A stretch of DNA of 64,000 nt, taken from NCBI GenBank assembly GCA_023333565.1, contig JAJKFH010004053.1:682001-746000 (forward strand). Reading direction: 5' to 3'. Made by a program: the position numbers and the translations under genes. Origin of the DNA: Puffinus mauretanicus. Its lineage: Eukaryota > Chordata > Aves > Procellariiformes > Procellariidae. This document shows positions 1 to 12,122 of the stretch, in pieces; the first letter of the stretch is position 1; each line of letters begins with the position of its first letter. The notes below the pieces were generated by a model. The model had not been told where the DNA came from and made no database searches. It worked only from the letters and a program-made list of their open reading frames with translations.

Positions 1-769
1 GTGATACAGGAGTCAACACTGATACTCCGAAAAGTAGCTGTGGTTGACATATATTTACTATGTAATTTCTATAAATGCTTCTTGTGCTACAGTCTTATCT
101 CCAAGCATTTCTTGTTTAACATTGAAAATTAGTGTTGTCTGGAGGTGTAGCCCCATGGAATTAAAATTTCTCCAGAATTCTGTGAATAGGCAGGCTGCGG
201 GGAGTACAGCACCTCAGTTCTACGTGTAAAAGGGTGATTTTCGGTTATTAACTCAACATCCAATTCCACAAAGCTCTGAATTATTCAGCTGGCTTTTCTG
301 TTTCTGTAAACACTCATGGGGATTTTGCCATCTAGACCGTTTGTGGAAGACAAAACGCAAGAGGCTGCCGAATGCAATGAAGTAAATCAAACTTCAAATA
401 TTTTTACAATGTATTTATTTTTAATGTGAGTGTGTGGCTTGGGTTTGGGGGGTTTTAAGTCTGGTTATATGAAACCTAATTGGTGGTGTGGGTCTTTTTC
501 CTTTTTAGTGCTGTCATACTACCAGGAAAGCTGGGAAGAGTATTCTTCCTAACTCTGCCTGTCACTGAACTCAGCAGTAGCATCCTCTTCAGTGTATAGG
601 CAGAGTAGAACTGTATTCATATTATTGGATTATAGATTAGAGCGATTTAAATTTAAAACAAATTTTAAAAGTTCCTCTGCTGTTAATAGTAGCAAGTTCA
701 GTGTAAAATGATGTAACAATGTTAAAAACTTAATTAAAAACTTGTGAGAAATAGGTATGAAAATGTTAA
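1..769. other. intergenic, nothing recognised
   Basis: AT-rich DNA with no open frame, splice-flanked exon or repeat family that I can recognise. Short chance frames only. Confidence 0.5.
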
Positions 770-1640
770 GGTCTTCTCTGAACCCATCAGGAGCAAGAAG
801 CCTGCCAGATTTGTGCCAAAAGAAGGCAGAGTTAAACCAGAAAAGTTAAAAGATATTCTTATCAATGAAATTAATAGTCACAAATCACCAGGACCAGATG
901 GTAATTACCCAGAACCCTGCAGTGAAATTACCAGCTCCGAACCAGAGCGTGGTGCCTGCTGCTGAAAGTAGACTTGATACCAGAGCCCAGGCAATTGTGC
1001 AAACGTGAGGCGTATTTCTGAGGGGGTCCTGGAGGGATCTGGGGAACAGTGGGCCAGGGAGTCTGACATCTGTGCTAAAACTGAGAGGAACGGTAGTGTT
1101 GGTGTTAGCTGATAAATAATAGGGCACCGTGTGGAAAAGGAAGAAGGTTTTCTTTGAAAGTGTCTACTTTCTTTGAAAGTGTCTACATGTAGTTCAGTGT
1201 CCTCCGGTTAATACAGCGTACATAGATTTCCACAAGCTTTTGATAAGGTCACTCACTAAAGATCCTTACAGAAATTAAGTTTTGCTGGGATAAGAAGGGG
1301 GAGTTATCTTTTGTTTTAATAATTTGTGAACAGCAAGGAGGCAATAAATGGTCAGGTTTACAACGTCCCCCGGGGAGCTGTGCTACTGAGTGTATTCCTA
1401 AAAGCTAACAGGAAATGAAGAAAATAGTGTGGTGACAATAATGTAGAATTATTCAAGATATTGAAAACAAAAATAAGCTGGAGAGTTCCAAAAGGATCTC
1501 TGACACGTTATGAGAGGTGATAATATCAGTGCTGACAAGTATAACATAATACACAGGGACAGCCTCTAACTCGCTACCACCTAGGAAAGAGATCTTAATG
1601 GCACCAGAGACAGCTATATAAAAATACCTTTGCAAATCAT
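770..1640 (+). mobile_element. decayed CR1/L3-type LINE reverse-transcriptase fragment
   Basis: Broken translations in shifting + frames recall the LINE reverse transcriptase of the CR1/L2/L3 group. A palm-like HKSPGPDG segment lies near 880-900. The bases around 1,060-1,080 resemble the region coding for SLTSV. A YIDFHKAFDKVTH-like segment lies near 1,217-1,256, and a weak GAPQGS-like region near 1,360-1,390. Many stops and frame changes show that it has been neutral for a long time. A 19-bp tandem duplication lies inside it (1,149-1,186). Assignment is by eye against remembered family motifs, so the subfamily (CR1 versus L3) is unsure and both ends are approximate. Confidence 0.6.
1149..1186. 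repeat. 19-bp perfect tandem duplication
   Basis: Two adjacent identical 19-bp units (1,149-1,167 and 1,168-1,186), beginning TTTCTTTGAAAG, inside the decayed LINE. It looks like a local slippage or duplication event. Confidence 0.85.
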
Positions 1641-4600
1641 ATCAGTAATCAAAAACATAAAGGGACTGTTGTGGTTTTGTAAGGAGAAGAAGAAAAAAAA
1701 AAAAAACAAAAAAACAAAACAAACAACGAAAAAGGAACATTGTTTTTCCACTCCAGCAATTCAGGGTTTGTCTCGCATGTTCAGTGTGTGACTCAAGTCT
1801 TCGATTCAAGCATTCAGGGTCTCAGAGCTCCTGCAGGATTTGCCGCAAGTCCTGGGTGGCCTGGTGAATGATTGATGAAGAATGGCAGACTCCCAGTTCT
1901 AGAGCAGATTCTCCTTGTCCTTATTGCTGGAGGCATCCGCTGGACTTTTCTGGATCTGGAAAGCATGTTTGCATTCTCCAAATCGCAGGGACTTCTTAAC
2001 TGCTGTCAGCAGCCAGCTAAATGTCTACAGCATGGTGTTGACAGGGCCTGTGCTGTTTGCTGAAGTACAAACAACTGCAAGGTGAAATTTGTTCCAGGTT
2101 AGCATCTTCAGTGTTTGGGTTCTTTTTTTCCTATTCCTTATGGCTGTGGGATGAATCCCCGGCTTAAAGTCACTAATACCCAAAGGTAATACTGGTGGCC
2201 TTCCTTATTAGCGGCAGCTGAAGGTGTAGAGCAACACAGAATATGACCCTCAAACCAAACCCACTGTTTTCATTATTTTTAAAATGAGAAATCCTTTCTC
2301 CTTGGTACAGGCCTTCTTTTGCTCACCTAGCTGAGGTGACTCCGGACTCAACCGCTTCCCTCAACCAATGCTTGACAAAAGCATTCTTTTTTTCTTTAGC
2401 TGATTTAATGTTGCATGTTAAGTTAATCAGGCTTAACCTTATTTGCATGTACAATGAGATGACACACATCTCAAAGAAGGGAGCAAAGCAGAGTGTTGCC
2501 AGGTAAGTAATTCTTTAAAATTGTGCTACCACATACGGGATCTTCATGTTCAGGAGCATGGAAGAATGAAGAAATGCTCCAAGATTTTACGCTCAGAAGA
2601 GGGACACCAGGCTGCCTTGCCAGCGGCTCCTGACTGCCGTTAGCCGTGTGTCGTGTATTTAATGCCTGCTCTGTCCTCCCCTGGCAGCACAAGCGCTGCA
2701 GCTCGGTAGCAAAGCTGTTGGGGAAACCAGTGCTGCATCACTCGGGCTCACTGCGAGAACCGAGACGGTGAGGAATGGGACTACACACTGAGTGTTTATT
2801 TCCATCATCTAACCATCCTCTGTGACTTAGGCTGCTCTGGATTAGGCTAAAGAGCCTCATTGATGTGAGAACAGATGTATTCTGTACTTTCCATATCCAT
2901 CTGTGTGATCTGTTGAGCAAGTGCTCTTCCTGCCTTGCAGGAAAAGCAAGGAGACAGGTGAGTCAAAATTTGACTTTGGGTGGTCTGATAAAGACCGCCC
3001 TGCACTTGTCTTTAAGCGAAGAGCCCTTTATTTAAGCACACACTCTGTAATACCAGAAGTAACAGTTTCTTTTTTTTTTTTTTTCCTAGTAATCTCCTTG
3101 TTGAGATTTTTGTCCAGCTTCTGTATGTCTCCTCCCATAGCAGAGACCCGTTAGGTAAATGAACACAGGTCATTTAGATACCGTGCACTTGCCTGAGGAG
3201 ATTTGTTAGAGAGGCACAACTGCAGAGGGAAGGCAGTGGCGGGGAACAGGGAGGCACAACATCTGGCACCGCTGGATGCGCAGAGTGCTTTGACTGCGTG
3301 AAGTCACGGGTGAACCGGATCCTTTGCCCTCGTATTCACATATTGACAGCAGAGGCAATATAACACAGTGGATTTTTTTGCAGCTGATTAACTCCTGTGT
3401 TATTACAAAGCCACATGCTTCTGCTCCCCTCAGCAATGAGTTTTGGGGCTGTGTTCAAGCCGCCTGTAGTTAATTTTTCAAAATCTGAAGCTGTTTGCCT
3501 TCAAGGGATTGTTTTAGTTTGAATTTCCGTGCTAATCTTAGTTCCCCTCTGTATTTGGACAGCACTGTTTTTAATGGGGACAGGTTTTTCCCTCGGTGCC
3601 ACCTCTTTCTCATCTGCTTATTCACCCCGCCTGTTTGGAGCTCTGCTGCTCCCTGGGGAAAGAAGTCCTTAAAGCTGAACTTTCACCTGAACTCTCTCAA
3701 AGCTCGGGAAGAATTTTACCTCCTCGCTAAGGAGCCCTCTGCCCTGCCACGGGGTGTTGTCTTACCTCCCGTGGTCCCTCTGCCATTTCTCAGCCGGTTG
3801 CTCAGAGAAGGACTCCACGCCATCTGCTATTTTTTCCTTGTGGCAAGGAAAGAGATCTTGAACTAATTCCATGGGGGCTTTTTATAGAGCAAAGATTGTG
3901 ATGGTCTTAAGGTACCGAACTGGAAGTTTTACAGCAGGGCTGCCTTTACTCGATCTGTTTGGGGCTGGTTACTATACACACAACTGAGGGACCAACTTAA
4001 GCTGCCTGCGTTAAGGATGAACACCCGCTCCCCGTGCTACAGCTTTGGTTGACTGCAGCTACAACCATACAGGGATAAAACTGGCAGGGCTTTTTTAACA
4101 GCCTTTTTTTGGGGGGAACACTTAGTTATCCCCTGTTGTAATAGTATGAGGATTGTAATAGCCTAGGATTAAATTCTGCCGAAGGCAGGGAGAGTTTTGT
4201 TGTGGTGAGAGATGATTAAATGACCAAACAAGAAGAATACAAGATCTGATTAATGGTATCCTACTGAAGAGTCTCCTTGCTTCTCTTCCACTTGTGAAAA
4301 ATCTGGTGTTTAGAAGGAAGATAAAAATGGATTTAAAGTAATTTCAAATGAATGACTAATGAGTAGCTCAAGCAACATTTACAACTAAGCAATTAGTTTT
4401 GCAACGGGAATTATTTAGAAATTAGTCTTTGCAGACTATTATTAGAAGTAACTTGACCTTATTAAAAAGCATCATATGGAAGAGTCTCTATTGACCTGGC
4501 AGCCACCTTAACGCAACATTTTTTAACAAACCTGGCCTCATACGAGCTTAACTATACAAATACAAAGGACAATAGAAAGTCTGTTTCCTTAACTATTGCG

Positions 4601-7600
4601 CATGCAGATCAAAAATTTAATGCAAATCAAAGCAGCTCTGTGCCTGAATTAGTTCTCAGGCTTGAAACCACAGTTAAAATGTCAGATTGTGACCATAAGG
4701 TAAATTTCTATGTCATTGGAGTCAGTGGGATTTTTGCCTTGGATTGTGAGAAATACAATATTTCATCATTTCCTCAGGTTTAGCTGTAAGAGGGCTCTTG
4801 TGCATTTGGTATTGTGCTTTTTCTTTTTTTTCTTTTTTTCTTTTTTTTGCATTATAGAATGAGTTTGGGTGCAAAAGGAATCATTTGAAGCCTCCAGTTT
4901 CACTTGGATTAATCAATATCTGCGTGCTGCAGTATGTTTGAAAGCTCAGCAGGCTTGTCTAAGCAAGAACTGCAGACTTTAATCCTGTCTCACTACTATT
5001 TATTCTTTTAAAAAAATCTATTAAGCTCCTACATCTATCATCGCATCTTTGTGACTGCTTTCCAGAGCTATTAATGGGCTGTAAATTCAGTACTGACTGA
5101 CCTGCTGTGTCTTGCTGTGCACCTGCTTCACAGGCAAACCTGTGCTGGCTGTCTCTGAAGTAAGAATAGGGTGCTGACTTTGCGCTATAAAAGTCTAAAA
5201 GGATTACAATCTGGATATTTAAGAAACAGCTTTCTTCCTATGACCATCAGAAGTCATCATTAAGCCCTTCCTAGCCCTCTAAAGAGGGAGCTGCCGGCAG
5301 CGTGCCCCTCATCATTTCTTTAGGACATCAAAACCAGTCGCTGGTGGGGCGGGTGGGGCTTTGCTGCCTTTTGGGGGATATAAAGCGAAGTTTGACTGTT
5401 TGAAGGGCACGTTGGCAATTTTTTGGCAGAGGGACACTTGGATCTTGGCACGTTTCCTCAGCTTCACCTACCGTGTCGGTGTGTTTTGTGGAGGTGAGAG
5501 GCGAGAAGTCCTGGGAGCCGGGCTCCGGGGAGGTCGTCGGTCTTGGCAAACCTTTTGTGGCCGGGCTGCCTCTGCAGTCCGGCAGCTGCGCCTGAGGGGT
5601 GAGGAATGGCCCAGAGAAAGCAGAATTACGTTATCTGGAAAGTACCAGTAATACTGAAAGCCATGAAAGATTTGCCTGGCAGCTTTTGTAAGGCTGCTCA
5701 GAAAAGATATTTTGGGACGACTGTTACGGCAAGGTTAAAACTATTCCCCACCAGCACCGCCGAAAAGACGAGGGGTCGCTTCATGCGTTTTAAGCCAGTG
5801 GTGGGCCCCGCAAATACGCCTTTGGCCCGCTCCCCGCTGAGGACGCAGTCCCAGATGCATTCCAGCCTACGGGGGGAAAAAAGACAATTATTTTAAAAGC
5901 TGTTTAAGGACCATGATTTCAGCATTTCAGCACAGACAGAAGCTCAGAGGAGGGGTGGCCGTGCAGTGTAGGAAATTATCATCAAGTGAAACGTATGCCA
6001 CGAGTAACAGTGTCCTGCCACTAATCCAGCGCTACAGCGGTAGCAATCCCGGGAATTACATCTGGTGTTACAAACCTGGTTCTGCGTCCCTTACTCATCT
6101 TCTCCTCTGTCCCAGAGCTCCAACCTGCCTGTCTGCAAGCTGCTTGTGGCTGGCAGGCACGCTGCCTTTCCCCCCGCGCCTGTGTCAACAGAGGTGACCT
6201 CTTCTGCTGTCACTGCTCTGAGTGACGCTTTTCTGCGGGGAAACTCTTATTCACCTATCTCCACGAGAACGTCGTGCCATTGTACGGATGCTTTCATGTT
6301 ATTTCTCTTGCTGGTCAAAGGCTGAAATGTATTGCTAAGATTGCAAGGAGCCCTCTCCAGCTATTTCGTATGGTAACAGTTATTGTGGATGCTATATAAT
6401 AAATGCTTTCCTATGCAGTTATCCATGCATGAGTTATTAAATTCATTTAGAAGTATAACAGTCTTATTTTGATTTTAATTATCACCTGTTCTGCAATGTA
6501 GCTGTTCTAAAGAATGTGGTTAGTGGTAGTACCATGTAAGCTGAGCAGTTTTTCCCTGCAACAACTGCCACTACAAAGACTTTAAAAAATAAATAAAAAA
6601 GAACTGAGCTTTGCAGTATTGGACTTGTTTATAATAACATGTCTTCTTTGGCCTGGGTCCTTGATCTAACATTTCAGTGACTCCAGGCAGTCATCTTGAT
6701 GACTTCTGATTGAGTTGGTACCAGCTCGATCTTTAGCAAAGTCTAAAACATGATCTAGGCAAAAGGAAAAGACAGGAGCAGAGACAAGAGACGTTGTCTA
6801 CTATGAACAAGACTACTTGGTGTAATTAATAGGGCTCAACTTTTTGCAAAATGTGTAGTTGTAACTTGCATAACTCCGTGTGGTAACACTGGCTTTTAAC
6901 TACATTATTTCTGTAATGTTAATCACTGCGGGTATATCCAGCGCCTGGTGAGTTAAGGCAGCTGTACCCTCTGTAAGCGCAGTCTCCTGTTGTTCCCGTG
7001 CTGAGTGAGATGTTTGGGGGGGGTGCTTGGGGCATCGCTGACTTATCACTTGGATTTGAACTTGGTCAGTGCTGGACCCTGCGCGTCCCCGACAGTAAAT
7101 CTCCTCCGCTGCTGGAAGCCGAGGCTTCCTCCTGCATCTGCGGGTTTCGGGAGGTGGCGAGCAGGCTGGTGTGCCTGCCCGTTGCTGATGGACGTAATTC
7201 TCGCCCAGCTGTTGGTCCTCCTGCCGTGCGCTCGCAGAGGTATCCATCGCAAAGGCACTTGCGACATTTTTTTTTTCAGTCCTTGCTGACCAGATCCTGC
7301 AATGTCACACAGGCGCTGGGGAGGACGCGAGAGCACGGTGATGTTCACACCTTGCTGATTCTGTGCCAGGTTGGCAACAGGAGCGGCTGCCCATGTCCCC
7401 CCCCGCCGCCCCTGGCAGAGCCTTTTTTTAGGCATTTGTTGGTAACTGATGCTGAGGGCGGGAACTGGATGCTCTTCAGGGATCACCCCGATTGGCCTCA
7501 GGGCAATACATGGTGCTCTGAATCTTAAACTTATATTTAAGCGCCATCAACAAAGAAATCCAACATCTTAACACTGTGAGCAGATTCATCCCACTGGAAG

Positions 7601-9630
7601 TCAAGTATGTGCTGAACATGGAGAGTTCAGTGTTGGCGAGAAGCTGAGAACACCAGGGAATGAGGATGGTCCGGACTCGTGCCTGGGGCTCTGGAAGCAT
7701 CCATAGCCTTACGCCGTCCGTGTATAAACTCTTCTGTCCCCATCTCCTTTCTACAAACTGAAGGGGAAGGGAGTCCTTTACAAGAATCTCGCTATAGCTA
7801 TAGAAGTTTCTGAAACACCAAATAAAAGATTTTTTTGTGTGTGTGTGTAAAAGGGTTGCTACTTCTTTCTTCCCCAACGAGTGATAACTTGTGAATTGGT
7901 CAACTGAATCAAGTACCAGGGAAAGACAATTTGCTGTCCTGGAAAGCCTGCACATATGCAGGGTGTTTCTGTGCTTTTAGCCTCCTGGTTTGCACTAAAA
8001 CTGCTCTTTTTTAAAAAAATTATACTTCTAAATTTTGATGCCAGGGAATTCCTTGGGATTATACACAGTGAGTTGAGTTTGAAAACTGGCTAAGGGGGAG
8101 CAGAATTTATCCCCTTAAGTTAAATGATTATTTTAGTGAGAGAGAAGATAAGTTCGCATTTATCCGCAAATATAAAAATGCTCTAGATGTTTGCTGCCTG
8201 AACCTGTGCAAACTGTTAATTTAAAGCTTCCATTTTTGAAACAGCTGGGATGGGGTTCAGGGATCTCAAATAACAAGTTTACCCAAACCCATCTGAGTTT
8301 AGGTGTCGTCTTTGCTCTCCTGTGCTGCTCACGTGGTTGTGCTGGAGCTGACAGTGGAAACCTTTCATCATCTCGGCACCAAGGTTTCCTTTTATCCCCC
8401 CTACTCCTCCCCTGACACGAAATGGCAACGTGGCATTAGCGGTTTATTGGAAGGGAGTTTGTTATCCTTACACCTGCTCACAGATAAAATAAGAGATGTG
8501 AATTGCCATCTCGCAATAGAAAGACACGCTCACAAGCAAGAGTATTTAAGATTACTTGCATGTAAAGACAATTCTGTATGTTTGCCAAGCGAATCTCTTT
8601 GCAAAGTCAAAGAAGACACCGTAAACAGTTAAGTACAGTGAGACATTCAAGCTCTCCTCCTTTGCCTGGGGATGATCCCCATTAATTTCTTTAGTTTAGC
8701 CCCTCCTGTCATGGCTCCAGTGCAGGTCAAAGTTTCTCTCGCTCTCTGCTGTCTCTACCCTTTTACTACTGTGCACAGCAGCACAGCAGAGTTTTTTCTC
8801 ACCCAAAAAGGCGGGCAGACAAAGCCTGTATACTCCAATGATAAATTTTATCTGAATTATTCAGACAGCAAAGTCTGTGCTGATACCAAAAAAAATTTCA
8901 AACCACTGAATATTGAAGTAAAATCTCTCCTGAGGACTGGGTTGGCAGTGAAACCACAAAAACCCAGCGGCACGGCTGTAACTAAAAGAAAGCGCTGGGG
9001 GGTCCGTGATGGGCGCTGTCAGTGTGAGAGGGCACAGCTCCTATGACTTTGATAGGATCACCGGGTCAGGGAACTGTAGGACAGAAAATGGAAATTTCAG
9101 CGTCAGCCTCCAGTGCACTTCTCAAGCCGCAGAGTGGTTCGTAGCGCAAAATCAGCCCGGAGCGAATCGGTGCTGCCCCTGCGAGCCGGCGGTGAAGCCG
9201 CCGCGGCCAGCAGACGTGACAAAAGTCTTGTGAACGGCATCAGCGCAGACTTGGGCTCTCCCCTTCCCAGAGACGTCAGAGTGCCCCTGGCCCTGACCGT
9301 ACTGACAGCGTCCTCCCAGCCATCTTCAGGACACCACGGGCAGGATGTGGTGGCCTAAATACCGGTGTCCAAAGCCCTCTGAGACACCTCGGCATGTCCA
9401 GCGTAATGGCGTGGTTCTGACAGAGAAGACACGGCACTGCTGGGAGACCCTCACCCTCCTGCAGCGGTGGCTAGAGTCCAGGTGGGGTACCTCAGATTGT
9501 ACTAGACACCCATATTTAGGCTACTTAATCCTACTGGGGGAGAAGATTCGATTCCACATGAGAACACCTAAATCCAGGCATCAATGTGGGAGTTCAGTTC
9601 ACTCCTATCCACGGAGATAGATCAGCGACA
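1641..9630. other. intergenic, no gene recognised
   Basis: About 8 kb without a recognisable exon or repeat family. It contains A-rich (about 1,688-1,730), T-rich (about 3,070-3,086), T/C-rich (4,817-4,848) and (GT)6 (7,837-7,848) tracts. The GC-richer parts (about 5,280-6,200, 7,000-7,480 and 9,000-9,400) carry chance open frames on both strands with no family resemblance. Confidence 0.55.
4817..4848. repeat. T/C-rich low-complexity tract
   Basis: Runs of 6-8 T separated by single C. Simple sequence only. Confidence 0.8.
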
Positions 9631-9727
9631 CAATCTAGTTGAAGATGTCCCTGCCTATTGCAGGGGGGTTGGACTATATGACCTCTAAAGGTCCCTTCCG
9701 ATCCAAACTGTTCTATGATTCTATATA
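9631..9727 (+). mobile_element. CR1 LINE 3'-end fragment
   Basis: A short solo 3' terminus: a GAAGATGTCCCTGC box, then GGTTGGACTA, ATGACCTCTAAAGGTCCCTTCC and the terminal TTCTATGATTCTATA. This layout is typical of severely 5'-truncated CR1 insertions in birds. No coding sequence remains. Confidence 0.85.
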
Positions 9728-10164
9728 TTCTGCATAATCGATGAATCTAGAAGTAATTAATCTCTCTAAAACCAGGATTCAGTTGTCTAAAAGCAGGTGT
9801 CAAATGCTATTTTAGGTGTTCTGGAGTATCCCGGTTGGCATCCTGTTGCTGCACCAAAAAAAACATGGGCTTCCTCCATCTTGCGTCATGTCTGCCAGCC
9901 CTGTGCAGACGTCTCATCTGCCCTGGAGTATCAAATGGCATGAGGAGCCAACATTAAGGGAACTGAAGACCATCAGTGCTGGTAGGGCATCTGAATCATC
10001 TTCCAGGCTCCTTTAACTGTATCAACCAGATCTCTGCTGATTATAGTAGGAGCCAAGATACTAAATTTTAAGAGAAGATATAAGCCTGACTCCCCAAAAT
10101 AAAGCTATCTCACTGAGAAAATCACAAGAGTTGGGACCTTAAACCCCCTTTTTATCTGCAGGAA
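9728..10164. other. intergenic, possible unclassified repeat
   Basis: Between two CR1 pieces. Nothing coding. The text has the look of interspersed-repeat DNA, but I cannot name a family. Confidence 0.4.
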
Positions 10165-12122
10165 TAAACCTTCCACAAAAAGGAAGCCTACAGAGGGTGG
10201 AAGCCAGGACAGGTAGCCTGGAAGGAATACAGAGAAATTGTCCAAGCTGCCAGGGATCAGGTTAGGAAAGCTAAAGCCCTGACAGAATTAAATCTGGCCA
10301 GGGACGTCAAGGGCAACAAGAAAAGCTTCTATAGGTACATCAGGGATAAAAAGAAGATGAGGGAAAATGTGGGCCCTCTCCAGAACGAAACGGGAGACCT
10401 GGTTACCTGGGATATGGAGAAGGCGGGGGTATTCAATGACTTTTTTGCCTCAGTCTCCACCGGCAAGTGCTCGAGCCTCACCGCCCAAGCCGCAGAAGGC
10501 AAAGGCAGGGACTGGGAGAATGAAGAGCCGCCCACTGTAGGAGAAGATCAGGTTCGAGACCATCTAAGGAACCTGAAGGTGCACAAGTCCATGGGACCCG
10601 ATGAGATCCATCTGCGGGTCCTGAGGGAACTGGCAGATGAAGTTACTAAGCCACTGTCCATCGTATTTCAAAAGTCATGGAAGTCTGGTGAAGTTCCCGC
10701 TGACTGGAAAAGGGGAAACATAACCCCCATTTTTAAAAAGGGGAAAAAAGGAACACCCAGGGAACTCCAGGCCAGTCAGTTTCACCTCTGTACCTGGGAA
10801 GATCATGGAACAGATCCTCCTGCAAGCTATGCTAAGGCACATGGAGGACAGGGAGGTGATACGAGACAGCCAGCATGGCTTCACCAAGGGCAAGTCCTGC
10901 CCGACCAACCTAGTGGCCTTCTATGGTGGAGTGACTACATCAGTGGACGTGGGAAGGGCTACAGATGCTGTCTGTCTGGACCTCTGTAAGGCCTTTGACA
11001 CAGTCCCCCACAACATCCTTCTCTCTAAACTGGAGAGATATGGGTTTGATGGGTGGACTGTCAGGTGGATGAGGAATTGGTTGGATGGTCACATCCAGAG
11101 AGTAGTGGTCAATGGCTCAATGTCCAGATGGAGGTCGGTGACGAGTGGTGTCCCTCAGGGGTCCTTATTGGGACCTGTACTGTTTAATATCTTCATCAAT
11201 GACATAGTGGGATCGAGTGCACCCTCAGCAAGTTTGCAAATGACGCCAAGCTGAGTAGTGCAGTCGACACGCCTGAGGGACGGGATGCCATCCAAAGGGA
11301 CCTGGGACAAGCTCAAGAAATGGTCTCGTGTGAACCTCATGAGGTTCAACAAGGCCAAGTGCAAGGTCCTGCACCTGGGTCGAGGCAACCCCTGGTATCA
11401 ATACAGGCTGGGGGATGAAGGGATTGAGAGCAGCCCTGCCAAGAAGGACTTGGGGGTACTGGTGGACGAAAAGCTGGACATGAGCCGACAATGTGTGCTC
11501 GTAGCCCAGGCGGCCAACTGTATCCTGGGCTGCATCAAAAGAAGCGTGGCCAGCAGGTCGAGGGAGGTGATTGTGCCCCTGCACTCGGCACTGGTGAGGC
11601 CGCGCCTCGAATACTGTGTTCAGTTTTGGGCCCCTCACTACAAGAAGGACATGGAGGTGCTGGAACGTGTCCAGAGAAGGGCAACGAAGCTGGTGAAGGG
11701 CCTGGAGCACAAGTCTTATGAGGAGTGGCTGAGGGAACTGGGGTTGTTTAGCCTGGAGCAGAGGAGGCTGAGGGGAGACCTCATCGCGCTCTACAACTAC
11801 CTGAAGGGAAGTTGTAGTGAGGTGTGTGTTGGTCTCTTCTCCCAAGTAACTAGTGATAGGACGAGAGGAAATGGCCTCAAGTTGCGCCAAGGGAGGTTTA
11901 GATTGGACATTAGGAGAAATTTCTTTACTGAAAGAGTGGTCAGGCCTTGGAACAGGCTGCCCAGGGAAGTGGTTGAGTCATCATCGCTGGAAGTATTTAA
12001 AAGATGTGTAGATGAGGCGCTTAGGGACATGGTTTAGTGGGCATGGTGGTGTTGGGTTGATGGTTGGACTTGATGATCTTAGAGGTCTTTTCCAACCTTA
12101 ATGATGCTATGATTCTATGATT
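10165..12122 (+). mobile_element. CR1 LINE, 5'-truncated, ORF2 reverse-transcriptase remnant
   Basis: The retained part runs from the linker before the reverse transcriptase to the 3' end (ATGCTATGATTCTATGA near 12,105-12,121). Recognisable blocks in order are [10 protein letters not shown] (about 10,580), [31 protein letters not shown] (about 10,867), [80 protein letters not shown] and [16 protein letters not shown]. The frame changes near 10,750 and again near 11,205-11,215, so ORF2 is split into three pieces. The catalytic FADD block reads FAND (about 11,235), so the second acidic position is lost. The endonuclease half and ORF1 are absent. It is a dead 5'-truncated copy, the usual CR1 state. 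Confidence 0.96.

Noticed and set aside
6998..7528. 176-codon + strand frame
   Set aside because: Overlaps other frames of similar length on both strands, contains homopolymer-driven runs, and looks like no known protein.
11225..11890. 221-codon minus-strand frame
   Set aside because: Antisense shadow of the CR1 reverse-transcriptase region.
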